From NCBI RefSeq assembly GCF_010500915.1, contig NZ_JAAAWP010000001.1, positions 124,001 through 188,000 on the forward strand: DNA of 64,000 bases, given 5' to 3'. Shown here in pieces: positions 1-9,064 of this stretch (positions are counted from its first letter, which is position 1; each line of letters begins with the position of its first letter). Below the pieces are notes generated by a model, which made no database searches, was not told the DNA's origin, and was given only the letters and a program-made list of their open reading frames with translations. A program made the translations under genes and the position numbers. The DNA is from Alteromonas hispanica. GTDB taxonomy: Bacteria > Pseudomonadota > Gammaproteobacteria > Enterobacterales > Alteromonadaceae.

Positions 1-637
1 TTTCTTTTTGAAAACGGCTTAACAAACGACTAATGGTTTCAATGGTAAGACCCAGGTAATTACCAATTTCATTACGGGTCATTGTAAGATGAAACTCTCG
101 GTGTGAAAAACCACGCTCTTCAAAACGCTGAGAAAGGTGAGAGATGAAATAGAGCAGGCGCTCTTCGGCTGTTCGTTTATTGAGCATCATGATCATGTCG
201 TGATCTTGTTTTATCTCAGCACTCATAAAGCTCATAATCTGATGGCGTAATTTAGGAAACTGAACTGCCATCTCATCTAGTGTTTCGTAGGGTAATTCGC
301 AAACCATGGCGGTTTCTAACGCCTGAGTATAACTTTGATGCCTACTTTCGCGCAGTGCATCGAAACCGACGATGTCACCAGGAAAATGGAAGCCAGTAAT
401 TTGCTCTTCGCCGTCTGAATTGGTAACAAATGATTTAAACGAGCCTGTTCTTACTGCAAACAATGAAGTAAAGGTATCGCCATTGTTTATTAGCGTGTCG
501 CCTTTATGCAGAGGCTTTTTACGCTCAATGATATCGTCTAACGATTCGATTTCTGTCTTATTCAAAGCCACTGGCAAACATAAATGACTAAAGCTGCAGT
601 TTTGACAGTGGATAGAGAATCCGCTTCCTTTGCTCAT
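1..637 (-). CDS. fnr: Fnr/Anr-type oxygen-sensing transcription regulator (C-terminus cut by window edge)
   Basis: The gene runs off the left edge; 212 residues are visible and roughly 30 C-terminal residues are missing. The N-terminus carries Cys11, Cys14 and Cys20 (C-x2-C-x5-C), and a fourth cysteine lies at residue 113 in AMVCELPY. This is the [4Fe-4S] ligand set of FNR-class sensors. A cyclic-nucleotide-binding-like domain is followed by a helix-turn-helix whose recognition helix reads [12 protein letters not shown], almost identical to E. coli Fnr. By family knowledge the protein dimerises without oxygen and binds TTGAT-N4-ATCAA. Such boxes occur in this window upstream of ccoN and between the cytochrome c and usp genes. 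It lies next to the cbb3 oxidase genes, a common arrangement. The start at 637 is the ATG that places the cysteine cluster at the usual distance from the N-terminus. Confidence 0.95.
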   Translation of the reverse strand, partial: MSKGSGFSIHCQNCSFSHLCLPVALNKTEIESLDDIIERKKPLHKGDTLINNGDTFTSLFAVRTGSFKSFVTNSDGEEQITGFHFPGDIVGFDALRESRHQSYTQALETAMVCELPYETLDEMAVQFPKLRHQIMSFMSAEIKQDHDMIMMLNKRTAEERLLYFISHLSQRFEERGFSHREFHLTMTRNEIGNYLGLTIETISRLLSRFQKE

Positions 638-684
638 AATTTCTATTCTCTTAGGATGAACATGGGTATATGTTACAACACCAT

Positions 685-1344
685 TTAAGATAATGCGCTA
701 TAAATAAGATAAGCTGCATACAAGGCCATGGCTGATGCAATACCTTGACGCACAATAATGTGTCTAAAGCCTCTCACAATATACTGGCTGCCAGCGCCCA
801 CAGCAAGTAATGTTGGCAATGTGCCCAAACCAAAAAAGAACATAATTCCAGCTCCTTGTATCGCAGAGCCTGCAGCAAGAGACCAAGTTAAAGTGGAATA
901 TACAAGCCCACAGGGTAACCACCCCCAAAGAAAGCCATAAGGTATTGCGCTTAAGGGCGTTTTAAAAGGGAGAAAGCGTTTTGAAATGGGCTGAACATAT
1001 TTAAATAGATGCTTTCCTGCACTTTCAAGCGCTGTTAATCCAGTCCACCACTTCCCTAAATAGCAAGCAAGTAGGAAAAGCATCACACCGCTTAGCAAAG
1101 AAAGGACGTAATTCGCTAATGGTACAAAATCGGTGGCTATTTTACCAAGAGCGCCGGTAATCGCACCAGCAAGTGTATAGCTAACAATACGGCCACTGTT
1201 GTAAGCAAGGGTGAAAAGAAGTGCAGGCTTATCTTTCGGAGTTACCATGCGCAAGGCAGATACTATGCCCCCGCACATACCAACGCAGTGAACCCCGCCA
1301 GCTAGTCCAATAAGGAATGCAGAAAGATAGCTAATCTGATCCAT
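685..1344 (-). CDS. TauE/SafE-like membrane protein of the cbb3 oxidase cluster
   Basis: A 219-residue protein with about six hydrophobic segments. The first contains a glycine- and cysteine-rich motif ([11 protein letters not shown]), and a second Cys/Pro motif occurs in [14 protein letters not shown]; two such halves are typical of the small sulfite exporter TauE/SafE-like proteins found beside ccoS and ccoI. The real substrate is unknown, and because of the cysteines and the neighbours a role in copper or redox handling during cbb3 assembly is possible. Its start overlaps the end of ccoS by 14 bases, which indicates translational coupling and one operon ccoI-ccoS-this gene. The family placement is fairly sure; the function is inference. 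Confidence 0.8.
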   Translation of the reverse strand: MDQISYLSAFLIGLAGGVHCVGMCGGIVSALRMVTPKDKPALLFTLAYNSGRIVSYTLAGAITGALGKIATDFVPLANYVLSLLSGVMLFLLACYLGKWWTGLTALESAGKHLFKYVQPISKRFLPFKTPLSAIPYGFLWGWLPCGLVYSTLTWSLAAGSAIQGAGIMFFFGLGTLPTLLAVGAGSQYIVRGFRHIIVRQGIASAMALYAAYLIYSALS

Positions 1345-1546
1345 TTTTTTCGTTTTCTTGCTGAATTCTCTTGCGCTGTTCTGCGAGTTTCTTTTCCTCA
1401 GGTGAGAGGTCGTCGTCGAACAAAATACTGTAGCCCTGTCGATCTAGGTCTTCAAACTGATTCGATTTTACCGCCCAAAAAAAGATTACGACGGCAAGGG
1501 CGACAATAATAATAGCGATAGGAATAAGTACATAAATAATGCTCAT
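1331..1546 (-). CDS. ccoS: cbb3-type cytochrome oxidase assembly protein CcoS
   Basis: A 71-residue protein with one N-terminal membrane helix (about residues 5-27) and a short charged tail containing the family-typical pattern QFEDLDRQG followed by an acidic DDD stretch. CcoS is needed for heme and copper insertion into cbb3 oxidase in organisms where it has been tested. It starts one base after the ccoI stop codon and overlaps the downstream TauE/SafE-like gene, so the three are almost certainly cotranscribed. Its size and position immediately after ccoI fit the family. Confidence 0.93.
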   Translation of the reverse strand: MSIIYVLIPIAIIIVALAVVIFFWAVKSNQFEDLDRQGYSILFDDDLSPEEKKLAEQRKRIQQENEKNGSD

Positions 1547-1547
1547 G

Positions 1548-3926
1548 CTATTTGCTCAATAATCGGGTTGAATTGGTAACGACAATAATACTGCTTAATG
1601 ACATGCCAACAACGGCCATCCACGGCGACAAAAGCCCTGAAACCGCAAACGGTAGAATGATCAGGTTATACAGCACAGACCATCCGATATTTTGACGAAT
1701 TTTCGTTTTTGCCTTGTGGGCAGTTTCAATTAACAGTGGGACGGAAAGAAGCTGGTCGCCAAGTAGAATAACATCTGCGGCAGTTTTAGCTACATCCGTT
1801 GCATTGCCTACCGCAATAGCTACATCGGCGCTGGCAAGAACCGGAGCGTCATTAATACCATCTCCCATCATCATCACTTTCTTATTGCGTGACTGAAGCA
1901 GCCGTACCTCTTCAAATTTCTGCTCAGGAGTAAGTCCACCCATTGCCATCGAAACGGGTAGGGAAGCGGTAAGTTCGTTTACGTTTTGTTGTGTATCGCC
2001 ACTTAACACGACCAAGTCATGATGAACGGCAAGTGCATCTAATGTTGTTTTGGCGTCTTTCCGCAGACTATCGCTTACTTGAAACGCCGCTACTAATTTG
2101 CCGTCTGTGGCTAAATATACATTGGCTGATATCGGCAACGACTCGGGACTTATCTCACAAAATGCCGCCGAACCCATTGTAAAATTAGCGCCGTTTATTT
2201 CGCCACTAATTCCGCCGCCCGGAGTGACTGAAAATTGGCTTACTCTATGTAATACATTGCCAGAGAAGGCATTGGCAATAGGGTGCTCAGAACGAGATTC
2301 TAGAGCAACCGCAATTTCCCACGCTTTGGTGCTGTCGACCGTGTCTGCGTACCAGTCTTGCTTGATGTTAAACTTTCCTTGCGTGAGAGTACCGGTTTTA
2401 TCAAGAGCAACGGTATTTATCGTAGTAATTTGCTCTAGGGCATCAGCCCTTTTTAACAGAATGCCTTGTTTGTTGAGTTTTGCCATTGCGCAGGTTAATG
2501 CAGAAGGCGTAGCAAGGCCTAGAGCACAAGGACAAGTGGCAACTAATACAGAAATGGTGATCCAAAAAGCGTCAGCATTGCCGTTATAGGTCCAGTAGCT
2601 ATAGGTTAATAATGCGATTAACAAGACTGCACTGACAAAGTATCTCGAAAACTCATCGGCCAGTTGCGCAGCTTTTGGTTTACTTGCCATGGCGCTGGCC
2701 TGAAGGCGCATTATTTGATTTACCAAGGCATTTTTGAGTGTATGTGTAACCGTTACCGTTAGCGTCCCGTCACGGCAAATTGTGCCGCCGTAAACGGTAC
2801 TTTTGGCATGTTTTACGACAGGATCAAATTCTCCTGTTAGCATAGATTCGTCGACAGAGGCACTACCTTCTTCAACTAGCCCATCAACAGGAATGGTAGC
2901 GCCCGGTTTTATTACCACCACATCATTGGGTTTAAGCTGCTTTGCCAAGCATTCACTCATGCTTCCGTCGGGCAGCAATTTAGTTGCTGATACTGGAATA
3001 TATTGCATCATATTTGCAGATATCTGTGCGGCACGATGGCGACTTCTGTGCTCTAAAAATCGACTTAGAAGCAACAGAAATATAAACATACAGATAGACT
3101 CAAAATACACTTCTCCTTGTTCGAGCAGTGTAGAGCGAATGCCCGCAATGTAGGTGCCGAAGATGGCAATTGTGACTGGCACGTCCATATTCACGGTTCT
3201 GGCGCTTAAGGCTTTTGCTGCACCCACATAAAAAGTACTCCCCGAATACAGCACCACGGGTGTGGTTAGCGTTAAGGCTACCCAGTAAAAATATTGACGA
3301 GTTTCTAATTCAATAGCGCCAAACCAGTCGAAGTAAAGGCCTGTCATTAGCATCATTACCTGCATGGTCATGATGCCGGCTAAACCAAGCTTTTTAATAA
3401 ATACCTTTTCTTCACGTTTGTAACTGGCTTCATGCTCGTCGGGGTGGAAGGGAGAACCGGAGTATCCAATTCGCTTCAAGGTGGAGAGAATTTGGCTTAA
3501 CTTAATTTTTGATTCTGACCAAGTGACTAATGCTCTACGCTCTTGAACATTAACAGCCACCTGCTGTATGCCGTTCACTTTAGCGAGTTGCTTTTCAATC
3601 AACCAACCACACGCAGCACAAGTAATACCCTCGAGAGTTAATTGAATTTGCTTGTGCTGCCCCTCGTCGTAAACAAACTCGTCTTGAAGGGTTGGGTCGT
3701 CGTACACTTTTAGTCTATCGAGAGTGTCGAGAATGCTATCATCCGATTTTTGCGCGGGCTCTGTTCTAAACTGGTAATAATCTTCTAGGCCGTTGTTAAC
3801 AATGGCTTCAGCAACGGCTTGACAACCAGGGCAACACATTTGCCTGGTTGCACCCAGTACAACAGTTTCATAACATTTGTCGTCATCATTGGGTAAACCG
3901 CAGTGATAACAGTTGGTCTCTTTCAT
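1548..3926 (-). CDS. ccoI: copper-exporting P1B-type ATPase CcoI/FixI
   Basis: A 792-residue P-type ATPase. The N-terminus has a Cys-rich metal-binding segment (Cys6, Cys9, Cys31, Cys32, Cys35) followed by a heavy-metal-associated domain with GITCAACGW (Cys103 and Cys106). The membrane part carries the CPC ion-binding motif (TCPCALGLATPS). The catalytic parts show the phosphorylation motif DKTGTLTQG and the hinge motif GDGINDAP. The extra N-terminal Cys domain and the position between fixH and ccoS mark it as CcoI/FixI, the low-rate Cu+ exporter that supplies copper for cbb3 oxidase, not the detoxifying CopA. It overlaps the end of fixH by one base (TAATG) and precedes ccoS by one base. Confidence 0.95.
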   Translation of the reverse strand: MKETNCYHCGLPNDDDKCYETVVLGATRQMCCPGCQAVAEAIVNNGLEDYYQFRTEPAQKSDDSILDTLDRLKVYDDPTLQDEFVYDEGQHKQIQLTLEGITCAACGWLIEKQLAKVNGIQQVAVNVQERRALVTWSESKIKLSQILSTLKRIGYSGSPFHPDEHEASYKREEKVFIKKLGLAGIMTMQVMMLMTGLYFDWFGAIELETRQYFYWVALTLTTPVVLYSGSTFYVGAAKALSARTVNMDVPVTIAIFGTYIAGIRSTLLEQGEVYFESICMFIFLLLLSRFLEHRSRHRAAQISANMMQYIPVSATKLLPDGSMSECLAKQLKPNDVVVIKPGATIPVDGLVEEGSASVDESMLTGEFDPVVKHAKSTVYGGTICRDGTLTVTVTHTLKNALVNQIMRLQASAMASKPKAAQLADEFSRYFVSAVLLIALLTYSYWTYNGNADAFWITISVLVATCPCALGLATPSALTCAMAKLNKQGILLKRADALEQITTINTVALDKTGTLTQGKFNIKQDWYADTVDSTKAWEIAVALESRSEHPIANAFSGNVLHRVSQFSVTPGGGISGEINGANFTMGSAAFCEISPESLPISANVYLATDGKLVAAFQVSDSLRKDAKTTLDALAVHHDLVVLSGDTQQNVNELTASLPVSMAMGGLTPEQKFEEVRLLQSRNKKVMMMGDGINDAPVLASADVAIAVGNATDVAKTAADVILLGDQLLSVPLLIETAHKAKTKIRQNIGWSVLYNLIILPFAVSGLLSPWMAVVGMSLSSIIVVTNSTRLLSK

Positions 3927-4405
3927 TAAGGATTAAACTTTATAACGTCGGTATTAGGAAGTATCAGTGTGTTCTCAATTTTCCAGCTTTCATCTACAGG
4001 TGTTAGGGATACCTTCCATTTTCCATCCAAGTTCTCTTCTATGTAACCGCGATAAATACCGTTGGCGTCGCGGCTGAGTAGGGTACTTACGTCTTTTTCT
4101 TCTAGCGTGACGTGGTAGAAATTAAGTTTTAAGGCATTGCCCTCTGCTGGAATACCAGAATGGAATTCCAGCGCAATACTGCCATCGTTGATAGTGAGAT
4201 CTGACGTCATATTAAGTCTGCGAGCAACATCTTCCTTATCCAGACGAGCATTAATAGCTTTACCTTCTTTGTAATAGTCATCAACCACTAAACTGTCTTC
4301 GGTTGAAATCGCAAGGTTTAAAAGTACGCCGCCCATAACCGCTGTTATCACAGGTACAGCGATAAGAAACCAGGGCCAAAATTGTTTATACCAAGGTGTA
4401 TTCAT
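3926..4405 (-). CDS. fixH: FixH/CcoH family cbb3 oxidase assembly protein
   Basis: A 159-residue protein with one N-terminal membrane helix (about residues 10-31) and a periplasmic beta-rich domain, as in FixH/CcoH. The conserved VVDDYYKEGKAIN segment after the helix is characteristic of this family. CcoH is reported to be a stable assembly partner of the cbb3 complex. It is the first gene of the fixH-ccoI-ccoS group and is separated from ccoP by a strong terminator and about 285 bases. No ccoG (FixG/RdxA) gene is present in that gap, although ccoG is often found there. Confidence 0.9.
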   Translation of the reverse strand: MNTPWYKQFWPWFLIAVPVITAVMGGVLLNLAISTEDSLVVDDYYKEGKAINARLDKEDVARRLNMTSDLTINDGSIALEFHSGIPAEGNALKLNFYHVTLEEKDVSTLLSRDANGIYRGYIEENLDGKWKVSLTPVDESWKIENTLILPNTDVIKFNP

Positions 4406-4640
4406 TAATAGATAATCTCGATGTTATTTGCTAACTGCATACGCATAGACACTCTTTTGTTTTACTTTTTTCTGCTTCGCTATTTTTAGGGCGTCAGTTG
4501 TACTCAACTACTGCCGCGCTATAAAAACACAAAAATATCTATGGGTATGACGTTAATCTAGCTGTGAACGTAAATTCCTTTTCCATCAAATCCTTAAGCA
4601 TCAATTCCTTTACCATTCACGTTGTTGTATTTTCTCATAA

Positions 4641-4668
4641 AAAAAGCCCCGCAGTAACGGGGCTTTTT
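4641..4668 (-). terminator. rho-independent terminator after ccoP
   Basis: An 11-bp perfect stem AAAAAGCCCCG / CGGGGCTTTTT with a 6-base loop lies just past the ccoP stop codon. Read on the minus strand the stem ends in a run of T. It separates the structural ccoNOQP operon from fixH-ccoI-ccoS. Confidence 0.9.
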
Positions 4669-4690
4669 GCGATATTTAGCGATTCATACA

Positions 4691-5644
4691 TTAATCATTT
4701 GAAAGGCTGTAAACATAGGCTGCAACAACATGAATTTTGTCTTCACCTAGAGTTTTCTTAAACGCTGGCATTACGCCATTACGACCATAAGTAAGCGTTT
4801 CTGTCACTGCTCTGTGACTGCCGCCGTATAGCCAGATATTGTCTGTAAGGTTAGGAGCGCCAAGCATTTGATTACCCTTACCATCCATACCGTGGCATGC
4901 AGCACATGCAGCAAAGCGTGCTTTACCTGCTTTCGCAAGCTGTGGATCTACATCACGCCCGCTCAGACTTAGTACGTAGTTAACCACTTCGTCTATGCCG
5001 TCTTCGCCCATAGCATCTAGCCATGCTGGCATTGCAGCGCGTCGACCGTTTATCAGCGTCTCAACAATTTTGTCACCTGAACCGCCATACAACCAATCGT
5101 CGTCGGTAAGGTTAGGGAAGCCGCCGTTTTGACCGCGAGCATCAGAACCGTGGCACTGAGAGCAATTCTGTAGGAACAAACGCTGACCTACTTTGTTTGC
5201 CTCTGGATCATTCGCCAGCTCTTCAACCGGAATTTGCGCATAAGCTTCGAAAATTGGGTCAAATTTATCGGCCGCATAGTCTAACTCGCGGTCGTATTGA
5301 ACCAATCTGCCTTGCTCTTTTGCGTCAATTCGCGCTTGCATAGACTCTTCTAAAGACTGAATATTTTGGTGAGAGCTCTTCCAACCTAATAAACCTTCGT
5401 AAGCACCTAAACCGGGGTAAAGTGCCAGATATAAAAAGCCCCAAACGATGGTAATGTAGAACATAATTGTCCACCAGCGAGGAAGCTGATTATTCAACTC
5501 CTCGATACCATCAAATTCGTGACCCATTGACTCTCCTTCTGGTACACCTGTCTGGTTAGAAAGGCACCAGCGCAGAAGGAAGTAGCAACCAATGATTAAC
5601 CCTATGGTTATCACTGAAATCCAAATTGTCCAAAACATACTCAT
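4691..5644 (-). CDS. ccoP: cytochrome c oxidase cbb3-type subunit III (diheme) CcoP
   Basis: A 317-residue subunit with two N-terminal membrane helices (about residues 5-26 and 57-77) and two cytochrome c domains, each with a CxxCH heme site (CSQCH at 161-165 and CAACH at 247-251). CcoP relays electrons to CcoO and CcoN in the high-affinity cbb3 oxidase. The ATG at 5644 is chosen because AGGAG stands ten bases upstream and because a longer upstream frame would overlap ccoQ entirely. Last gene of ccoNOQP, followed by a strong terminator. Confidence 0.95.
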   Translation of the reverse strand: MSMFWTIWISVITIGLIIGCYFLLRWCLSNQTGVPEGESMGHEFDGIEELNNQLPRWWTIMFYITIVWGFLYLALYPGLGAYEGLLGWKSSHQNIQSLEESMQARIDAKEQGRLVQYDRELDYAADKFDPIFEAYAQIPVEELANDPEANKVGQRLFLQNCSQCHGSDARGQNGGFPNLTDDDWLYGGSGDKIVETLINGRRAAMPAWLDAMGEDGIDEVVNYVLSLSGRDVDPQLAKAGKARFAACAACHGMDGKGNQMLGAPNLTDNIWLYGGSHRAVTETLTYGRNGVMPAFKKTLGEDKIHVVAAYVYSLSND

Positions 5645-5660
5645 GAGTTCAAGACTCCTG

Positions 5661-5822
5661 CTAATCTTCTTTTGATTTTTCTTTTTCTTCGTCTGCAAAC
5701 GGTAGGTTTGCGGCTTCATCAAACTTTTGTTTGTTGCGGCTACTAAATGCCCACCAAACGATGCCAATGAAGCAAACAAAGACGATGATAGTAAAAATGC
5801 TGCCTATAATTCCTTGGTCCAT
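5661..5822 (-). CDS. ccoQ: cbb3-type cytochrome oxidase subunit CcoQ
   Basis: A 53-residue protein beginning MDQGIIGSIF, with one membrane helix (about residues 5-26, ending IGIVWWAF) and a charged tail ending EEKEKSKED. This is the usual form of CcoQ/FixQ, a small subunit that stabilises the oxidase. It starts one base after the ccoO stop codon and ends 16 bases before the ccoP start, in the canonical ccoN-O-Q-P order. The ccoP ribosome binding site overlaps the ccoQ stop codon region. Confidence 0.93.
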   Translation of the reverse strand: MDQGIIGSIFTIIVFVCFIGIVWWAFSSRNKQKFDEAANLPFADEEKEKSKED

Positions 5823-5823
5823 A

Positions 5824-6429
5824 TTATTTCAAATGTGTGCCAAGAGATTGTAGATAAGCAATAAGGGCCTGCATTTCTGATTTACCCTGTACTGCCGCTT
5901 TTGCTCCTGCGATATCTTCATCGGTGTAAGGAACACCAAAGCCGCGGAACACTTCCATTTTCTCTGCAGTCAACTCGCCGTTAAGCGTGTTTTCCGCTAG
6001 CCAAGGAAAACCTGGCATATTCGATTCTGGAACAACATTGCGAGGATTAAGCAGGTGAACACGATGCCACTCGTCACTGTAACGACCACCAACGCGAGCA
6101 AGGTCAGGACCAGTACGTTTTGAACCCCAAAGGAAAGGGTGTTCCCATACTGATTCACCAGCAACACTGTAGTGACCGTAACGCTCTGTTTCTGCGCGGA
6201 AAGGGCGAACCATTTGACTGTGACAACCTACACAGCCTTCACGGATGTAAATGTCGCGGCCTTCTAGCTCAAGCGCTGTATATGGACGTAAGCCCTTTAC
6301 CGGTTCCATTGTTTGCTGCTGAAACATCAACGGCGTAATTTGAACCATGGCACCAAAGCTGATTGCAACCAGGATCAATACGGTTAAAAGGCCAACGTTT
6401 TTTTCAATTAACTCATGTGGATTTTTCAT
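5824..6429 (-). CDS. ccoO: cytochrome c oxidase cbb3-type subunit II (monoheme) CcoO
   Basis: A 201-residue subunit with an N-terminal membrane anchor (about residues 12-32) and a single c-type heme site, CVGCH at residues 66-70. The [16 protein letters not shown] segment is strongly conserved in CcoO. It passes electrons from CcoP to the catalytic subunit. Spaced 15 bases from ccoN and one base from ccoQ, so part of the ccoNOQP operon. Confidence 0.96.
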   Translation of the reverse strand: MKNPHELIEKNVGLLTVLILVAISFGAMVQITPLMFQQQTMEPVKGLRPYTALELEGRDIYIREGCVGCHSQMVRPFRAETERYGHYSVAGESVWEHPFLWGSKRTGPDLARVGGRYSDEWHRVHLLNPRNVVPESNMPGFPWLAENTLNGELTAEKMEVFRGFGVPYTDEDIAGAKAAVQGKSEMQALIAYLQSLGTHLK

Positions 6430-6444
6430 TATTCGTCTCCTCAG

Positions 6445-7878
6445 TTACGCCGGCTGTGTCGCTGGGTCTATAGCGATACTGCCTTTAGGGGCACGAACAG
6501 TCTTCCATGTGTTGTAAGCCATAACTAGCATGCCCGCAACAACGAAACAACCACCAATGAAACGAACCACGTAGAACGGCTTAGACGCCTCTAGCGATTC
6601 AACAAAGCTGTATGTCAGCGTACCGTCAGCGTTTACTGCGCGCCACATTAAACCTTGAAGTACACCCGACATCCACATTGCTACGATGTAAAGCACAACA
6701 CCGATCGTTGCAAACCAGAAGTGAACATTAACAAGACGCGTGCTGTACATTGCTGGCTGGTTAAATAGCACTGGAATTAAGTGGTAAATAGAGCCGATTG
6801 ACACCATAGCAACCCAACCTAACGCACCAGAGTGAACGTGTCCGATAGTCCAGTCAGTGTAGTGTGATAGTGCATTTACTGTTTTTATTGCCATCATAGG
6901 GCCTTCGAAGGTAGACATACCATAGAAAGACAGTGAAACAATAAGGAAACGCAGTACAGGGTCGGTACGTAGTTTATGCCATGCGCCAGATAGCGTCATT
7001 ATACCGTTAATCATTCCGCCCCAAGAAGGCACGAATAGAATGATAGACATCACCATACCAAGTGACTGCGTCCAATCTGGAAGAGCAGTGTAGTGCAAGT
7101 GGTGAGGGCCAGCCCAAATATAAAGAGAAATCAGTGCCCAAAAGTGAACGATTGACAATCTGTACGAGTAAACCGGACGGCCAGCTTGCTTAGGGACGAA
7201 GTAGTACATCATGCCTAAGAAACCTGCGGTCAAGAAGAAACCAACCGCGTTGTGGCCATACCACCACTGCATCATAGCGTCTACAGCACCTGCATATAGG
7301 GAGTAAGACTTGGTGAACGATACTGGAATCGCCATGCTGTTACCAATGTGCAGAACTGCAACAGTAAGCATGAACGCACCTAGGAACCAGTTGGCTACGT
7401 AAATATGGGATACTTTTCGAATAACCAGCGTACCAAAGAAATTAATGATATAGGCAATCCAGACAAGGGCAATCAGGATATCGATTGGCCATTCTAGTTC
7501 CGCGTATTCTTTAGAGCTGCTTAACCCCATAGGTAGGGTAATAACAGCCAAAACGATAACGGCTTGCCAGCCCCAGAAGGTAAATGCAGCGAGCTTGTCA
7601 CTGAACAACCTAACTTGGCAGGTACGTTGAACGATGTAGTACGACGTCGCAAATAATGCGCAGCCGCCAAAGGCAAAGATAACAGCGTTAGTGTGCAAAG
7701 GACGCAAACGCGAAAAAGTTAGCCATGGTGTGTCAAAGTTGAGCATAGGTGCAAACAATTGCGCGGCAATGAATACCCCCAGTCCCATACCAATGATACC
7801 CCAGACTATAGTCATGATGGTAAATTGCCTAACTACTTTATAATTGTAATCAGGTTGTGCTTGGCTTGTCTCACTCAT
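6445..7878 (-). CDS. ccoN: cytochrome c oxidase cbb3-type subunit I (catalytic) CcoN
   Basis: A 477-residue polytopic heme-copper oxidase subunit with about 12 membrane segments. Histidines expected to ligate hemes b and b3 and CuB are seen in [40 protein letters not shown] and [12 protein letters not shown]. It reduces oxygen to water with high affinity and conserves energy under low oxygen. First gene of ccoNOQP. A perfect Fnr box lies about 190 bases upstream of the start, consistent with microaerobic induction. Confidence 0.97.
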   Translation of the reverse strand: MSETSQAQPDYNYKVVRQFTIMTIVWGIIGMGLGVFIAAQLFAPMLNFDTPWLTFSRLRPLHTNAVIFAFGGCALFATSYYIVQRTCQVRLFSDKLAAFTFWGWQAVIVLAVITLPMGLSSSKEYAELEWPIDILIALVWIAYIINFFGTLVIRKVSHIYVANWFLGAFMLTVAVLHIGNSMAIPVSFTKSYSLYAGAVDAMMQWWYGHNAVGFFLTAGFLGMMYYFVPKQAGRPVYSYRLSIVHFWALISLYIWAGPHHLHYTALPDWTQSLGMVMSIILFVPSWGGMINGIMTLSGAWHKLRTDPVLRFLIVSLSFYGMSTFEGPMMAIKTVNALSHYTDWTIGHVHSGALGWVAMVSIGSIYHLIPVLFNQPAMYSTRLVNVHFWFATIGVVLYIVAMWMSGVLQGLMWRAVNADGTLTYSFVESLEASKPFYVVRFIGGCFVVAGMLVMAYNTWKTVRAPKGSIAIDPATQPA

Positions 7879-8067
7879 TTTAATGAATCTTCCACTTCAA
7901 ATGAACTATGGTCTCCAACTGCCAAAATAGTGCGGTTGAAACGCGTATCATCAAATAATAACGCTTCACTCCGAGCTCGGAAAGAGTAATAATTATTGTC
8001 TCCAAGCCAGTTGGTCCGCGGATAATAAGGTTTTTGATAACAAAAAGATACCATAAACTGGCTTCCC

Positions 8068-8081
8068 TTGATCTCTATCAA
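8068..8081. promoter_or_regulatory. perfect Fnr box upstream of ccoN
   Basis: TTGATCTCTATCAA matches the Fnr/Anr consensus TTGAT-N4-ATCAA at all ten positions. It lies between divergent genes: about 190 bases upstream of ccoN and 25 bases upstream of the 157-residue plus-strand gene. Known cbb3 promoters in gammaproteobacteria use such boxes. I did not find a convincing -10 hexamer at class II distance on the ccoN side. For the plus-strand gene the box would overlap the promoter and might repress. Confidence 0.8.
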
Positions 8082-8106
8082 TAAAGAAATACACAAAATT
8101 TAAGAA

Positions 8107-8580
8107 ATGATAAAAAACAGTAACAACAAACGATCAAAATTTTTACAAAAGCAAGCTCCATTGCTTGCGATTTTGGTTGTTGCTGTGTGTGTGTACATGG
8201 CACACAGTTATCAATCTTCCTCTCACCACTCTATCGCCAGTGGCTTAAAAAGCACGTGTACTTTTAGTAATAATATTTGCGAGTTGAGTATAGACGATGA
8301 GCTCGCTGTCGCTCGCTTTTCTGAAACGCCAATCCCCGAAGAATCGATAACCTTGTCTGTGCGTCTACCTGAAGGTAAAGCAATAGAAAGTGCGTGGATT
8401 GAAGGGGTAAACATGTATATGGGAAAAATCCCGGTATTGTTTGACGAATCTGACGGCGGGGAGTGGCAAGGTTGGTTTATGCTTGGCAGCTGTAGCGAGC
8501 CGGTAATGACTTGGCAACTAAGAATAAACATAAAAAAACAGGCAGCACCAAGCTACCTGTATTTTACCACCGAGAGCTAA
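8107..8580 (+). CDS. unknown membrane-anchored protein divergent from ccoN
   Basis: A 157-residue protein not recognised. After a basic N-terminus it has one membrane helix (about residues 17-32, LLAILVVAVCVYMA) and a periplasmic domain of about 115 residues containing three or more cysteines and a WQGWFMLGSC segment. It resembles a single-pass anchored periplasmic beta domain. It lies divergent from ccoN with the Fnr box in its immediate upstream region, so co-regulation with or opposite to the oxidase is plausible. The ribosome binding site is weak (AAGAA directly before the ATG). It is followed by convergent bacterioferritin genes with a 16-base gap. Confidence 0.7.
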   Translation: MIKNSNNKRSKFLQKQAPLLAILVVAVCVYMAHSYQSSSHHSIASGLKSTCTFSNNICELSIDDELAVARFSETPIPEESITLSVRLPEGKAIESAWIEGVNMYMGKIPVLFDESDGGEWQGWFMLGSCSEPVMTWQLRINIKKQAAPSYLYFTTES

Positions 8581-8596
8581 CTCAGCTCTTTGTCTG

Positions 8597-9064
8597 TTAC
8601 ATCATGGCTTGAAGATAGTTCTGTAATCCAATACGTTTAATCAGGCCTAACTGCTGCTCTAGCCAGTGGGCGTGGTCCATTTCAGTATCATCAAGCAACA
8701 CAATGAGCATATCTCGGGTAACGTAGTCGTTTTCTTGCTCACAAAGTGCAATGACTTCACGCAGTTTCGCATCAACCTCGTATTCAACACGAAGGTCGCT
8801 TTCTAACATCTCTGGAACATCGGTACCCACTTTAAAGCCGGTACGCTTCGTCATATCCGGAGTGCCTTCCAAAAACAGCATACGTTCAATAAGCTTGGTG
8901 GCATGGCCGCGCTCATCGTCAAATTCGTGATCGATGCGCTCATACAACTTGTTGAAGCCCCAATCGAGATACATTTGCGAATGAATGAAGTATTGGTCCA
9001 TTGCAGCAAGCTCGTACGACAAAAGCTCATTAAGACCGTTGATGATGTTTTGATTGCCTTTCAT
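8597..9064 (-). CDS. bfr: bacterioferritin, ferroxidase-type subunit
   Basis: A 155-residue four-helix-bundle bacterioferritin. The ferroxidase diiron ligands are all visible: Glu18, Glu51, His54, Glu94, then Glu128 and His131 (shifted one residue from E. coli numbering). The heme-binding Met52 of classic Bfr is replaced by Arg52. It is therefore a catalytic iron-oxidising subunit that probably cannot bind heme itself. It overlaps the preceding bfr gene by one base (TAATG), implying co-translation, and the pair should assemble into mixed 24-mers for iron storage. Gene names within such pairs vary between species. Confidence 0.95.
   Translation of the reverse strand: MKGNQNIINGLNELLSYELAAMDQYFIHSQMYLDWGFNKLYERIDHEFDDERGHATKLIERMLFLEGTPDMTKRTGFKVGTDVPEMLESDLRVEYEVDAKLREVIALCEQENDYVTRDMLIVLLDDTEMDHAHWLEQQLGLIKRIGLQNYLQAMM

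Noticed and set aside
7875-8096. Minus-strand frame of 73 codons upstream of ccoN
   Set aside because: It covers the ccoN leader and the Fnr box, has no ribosome binding site and no recognisable sequence; it is better explained as promoter and leader.
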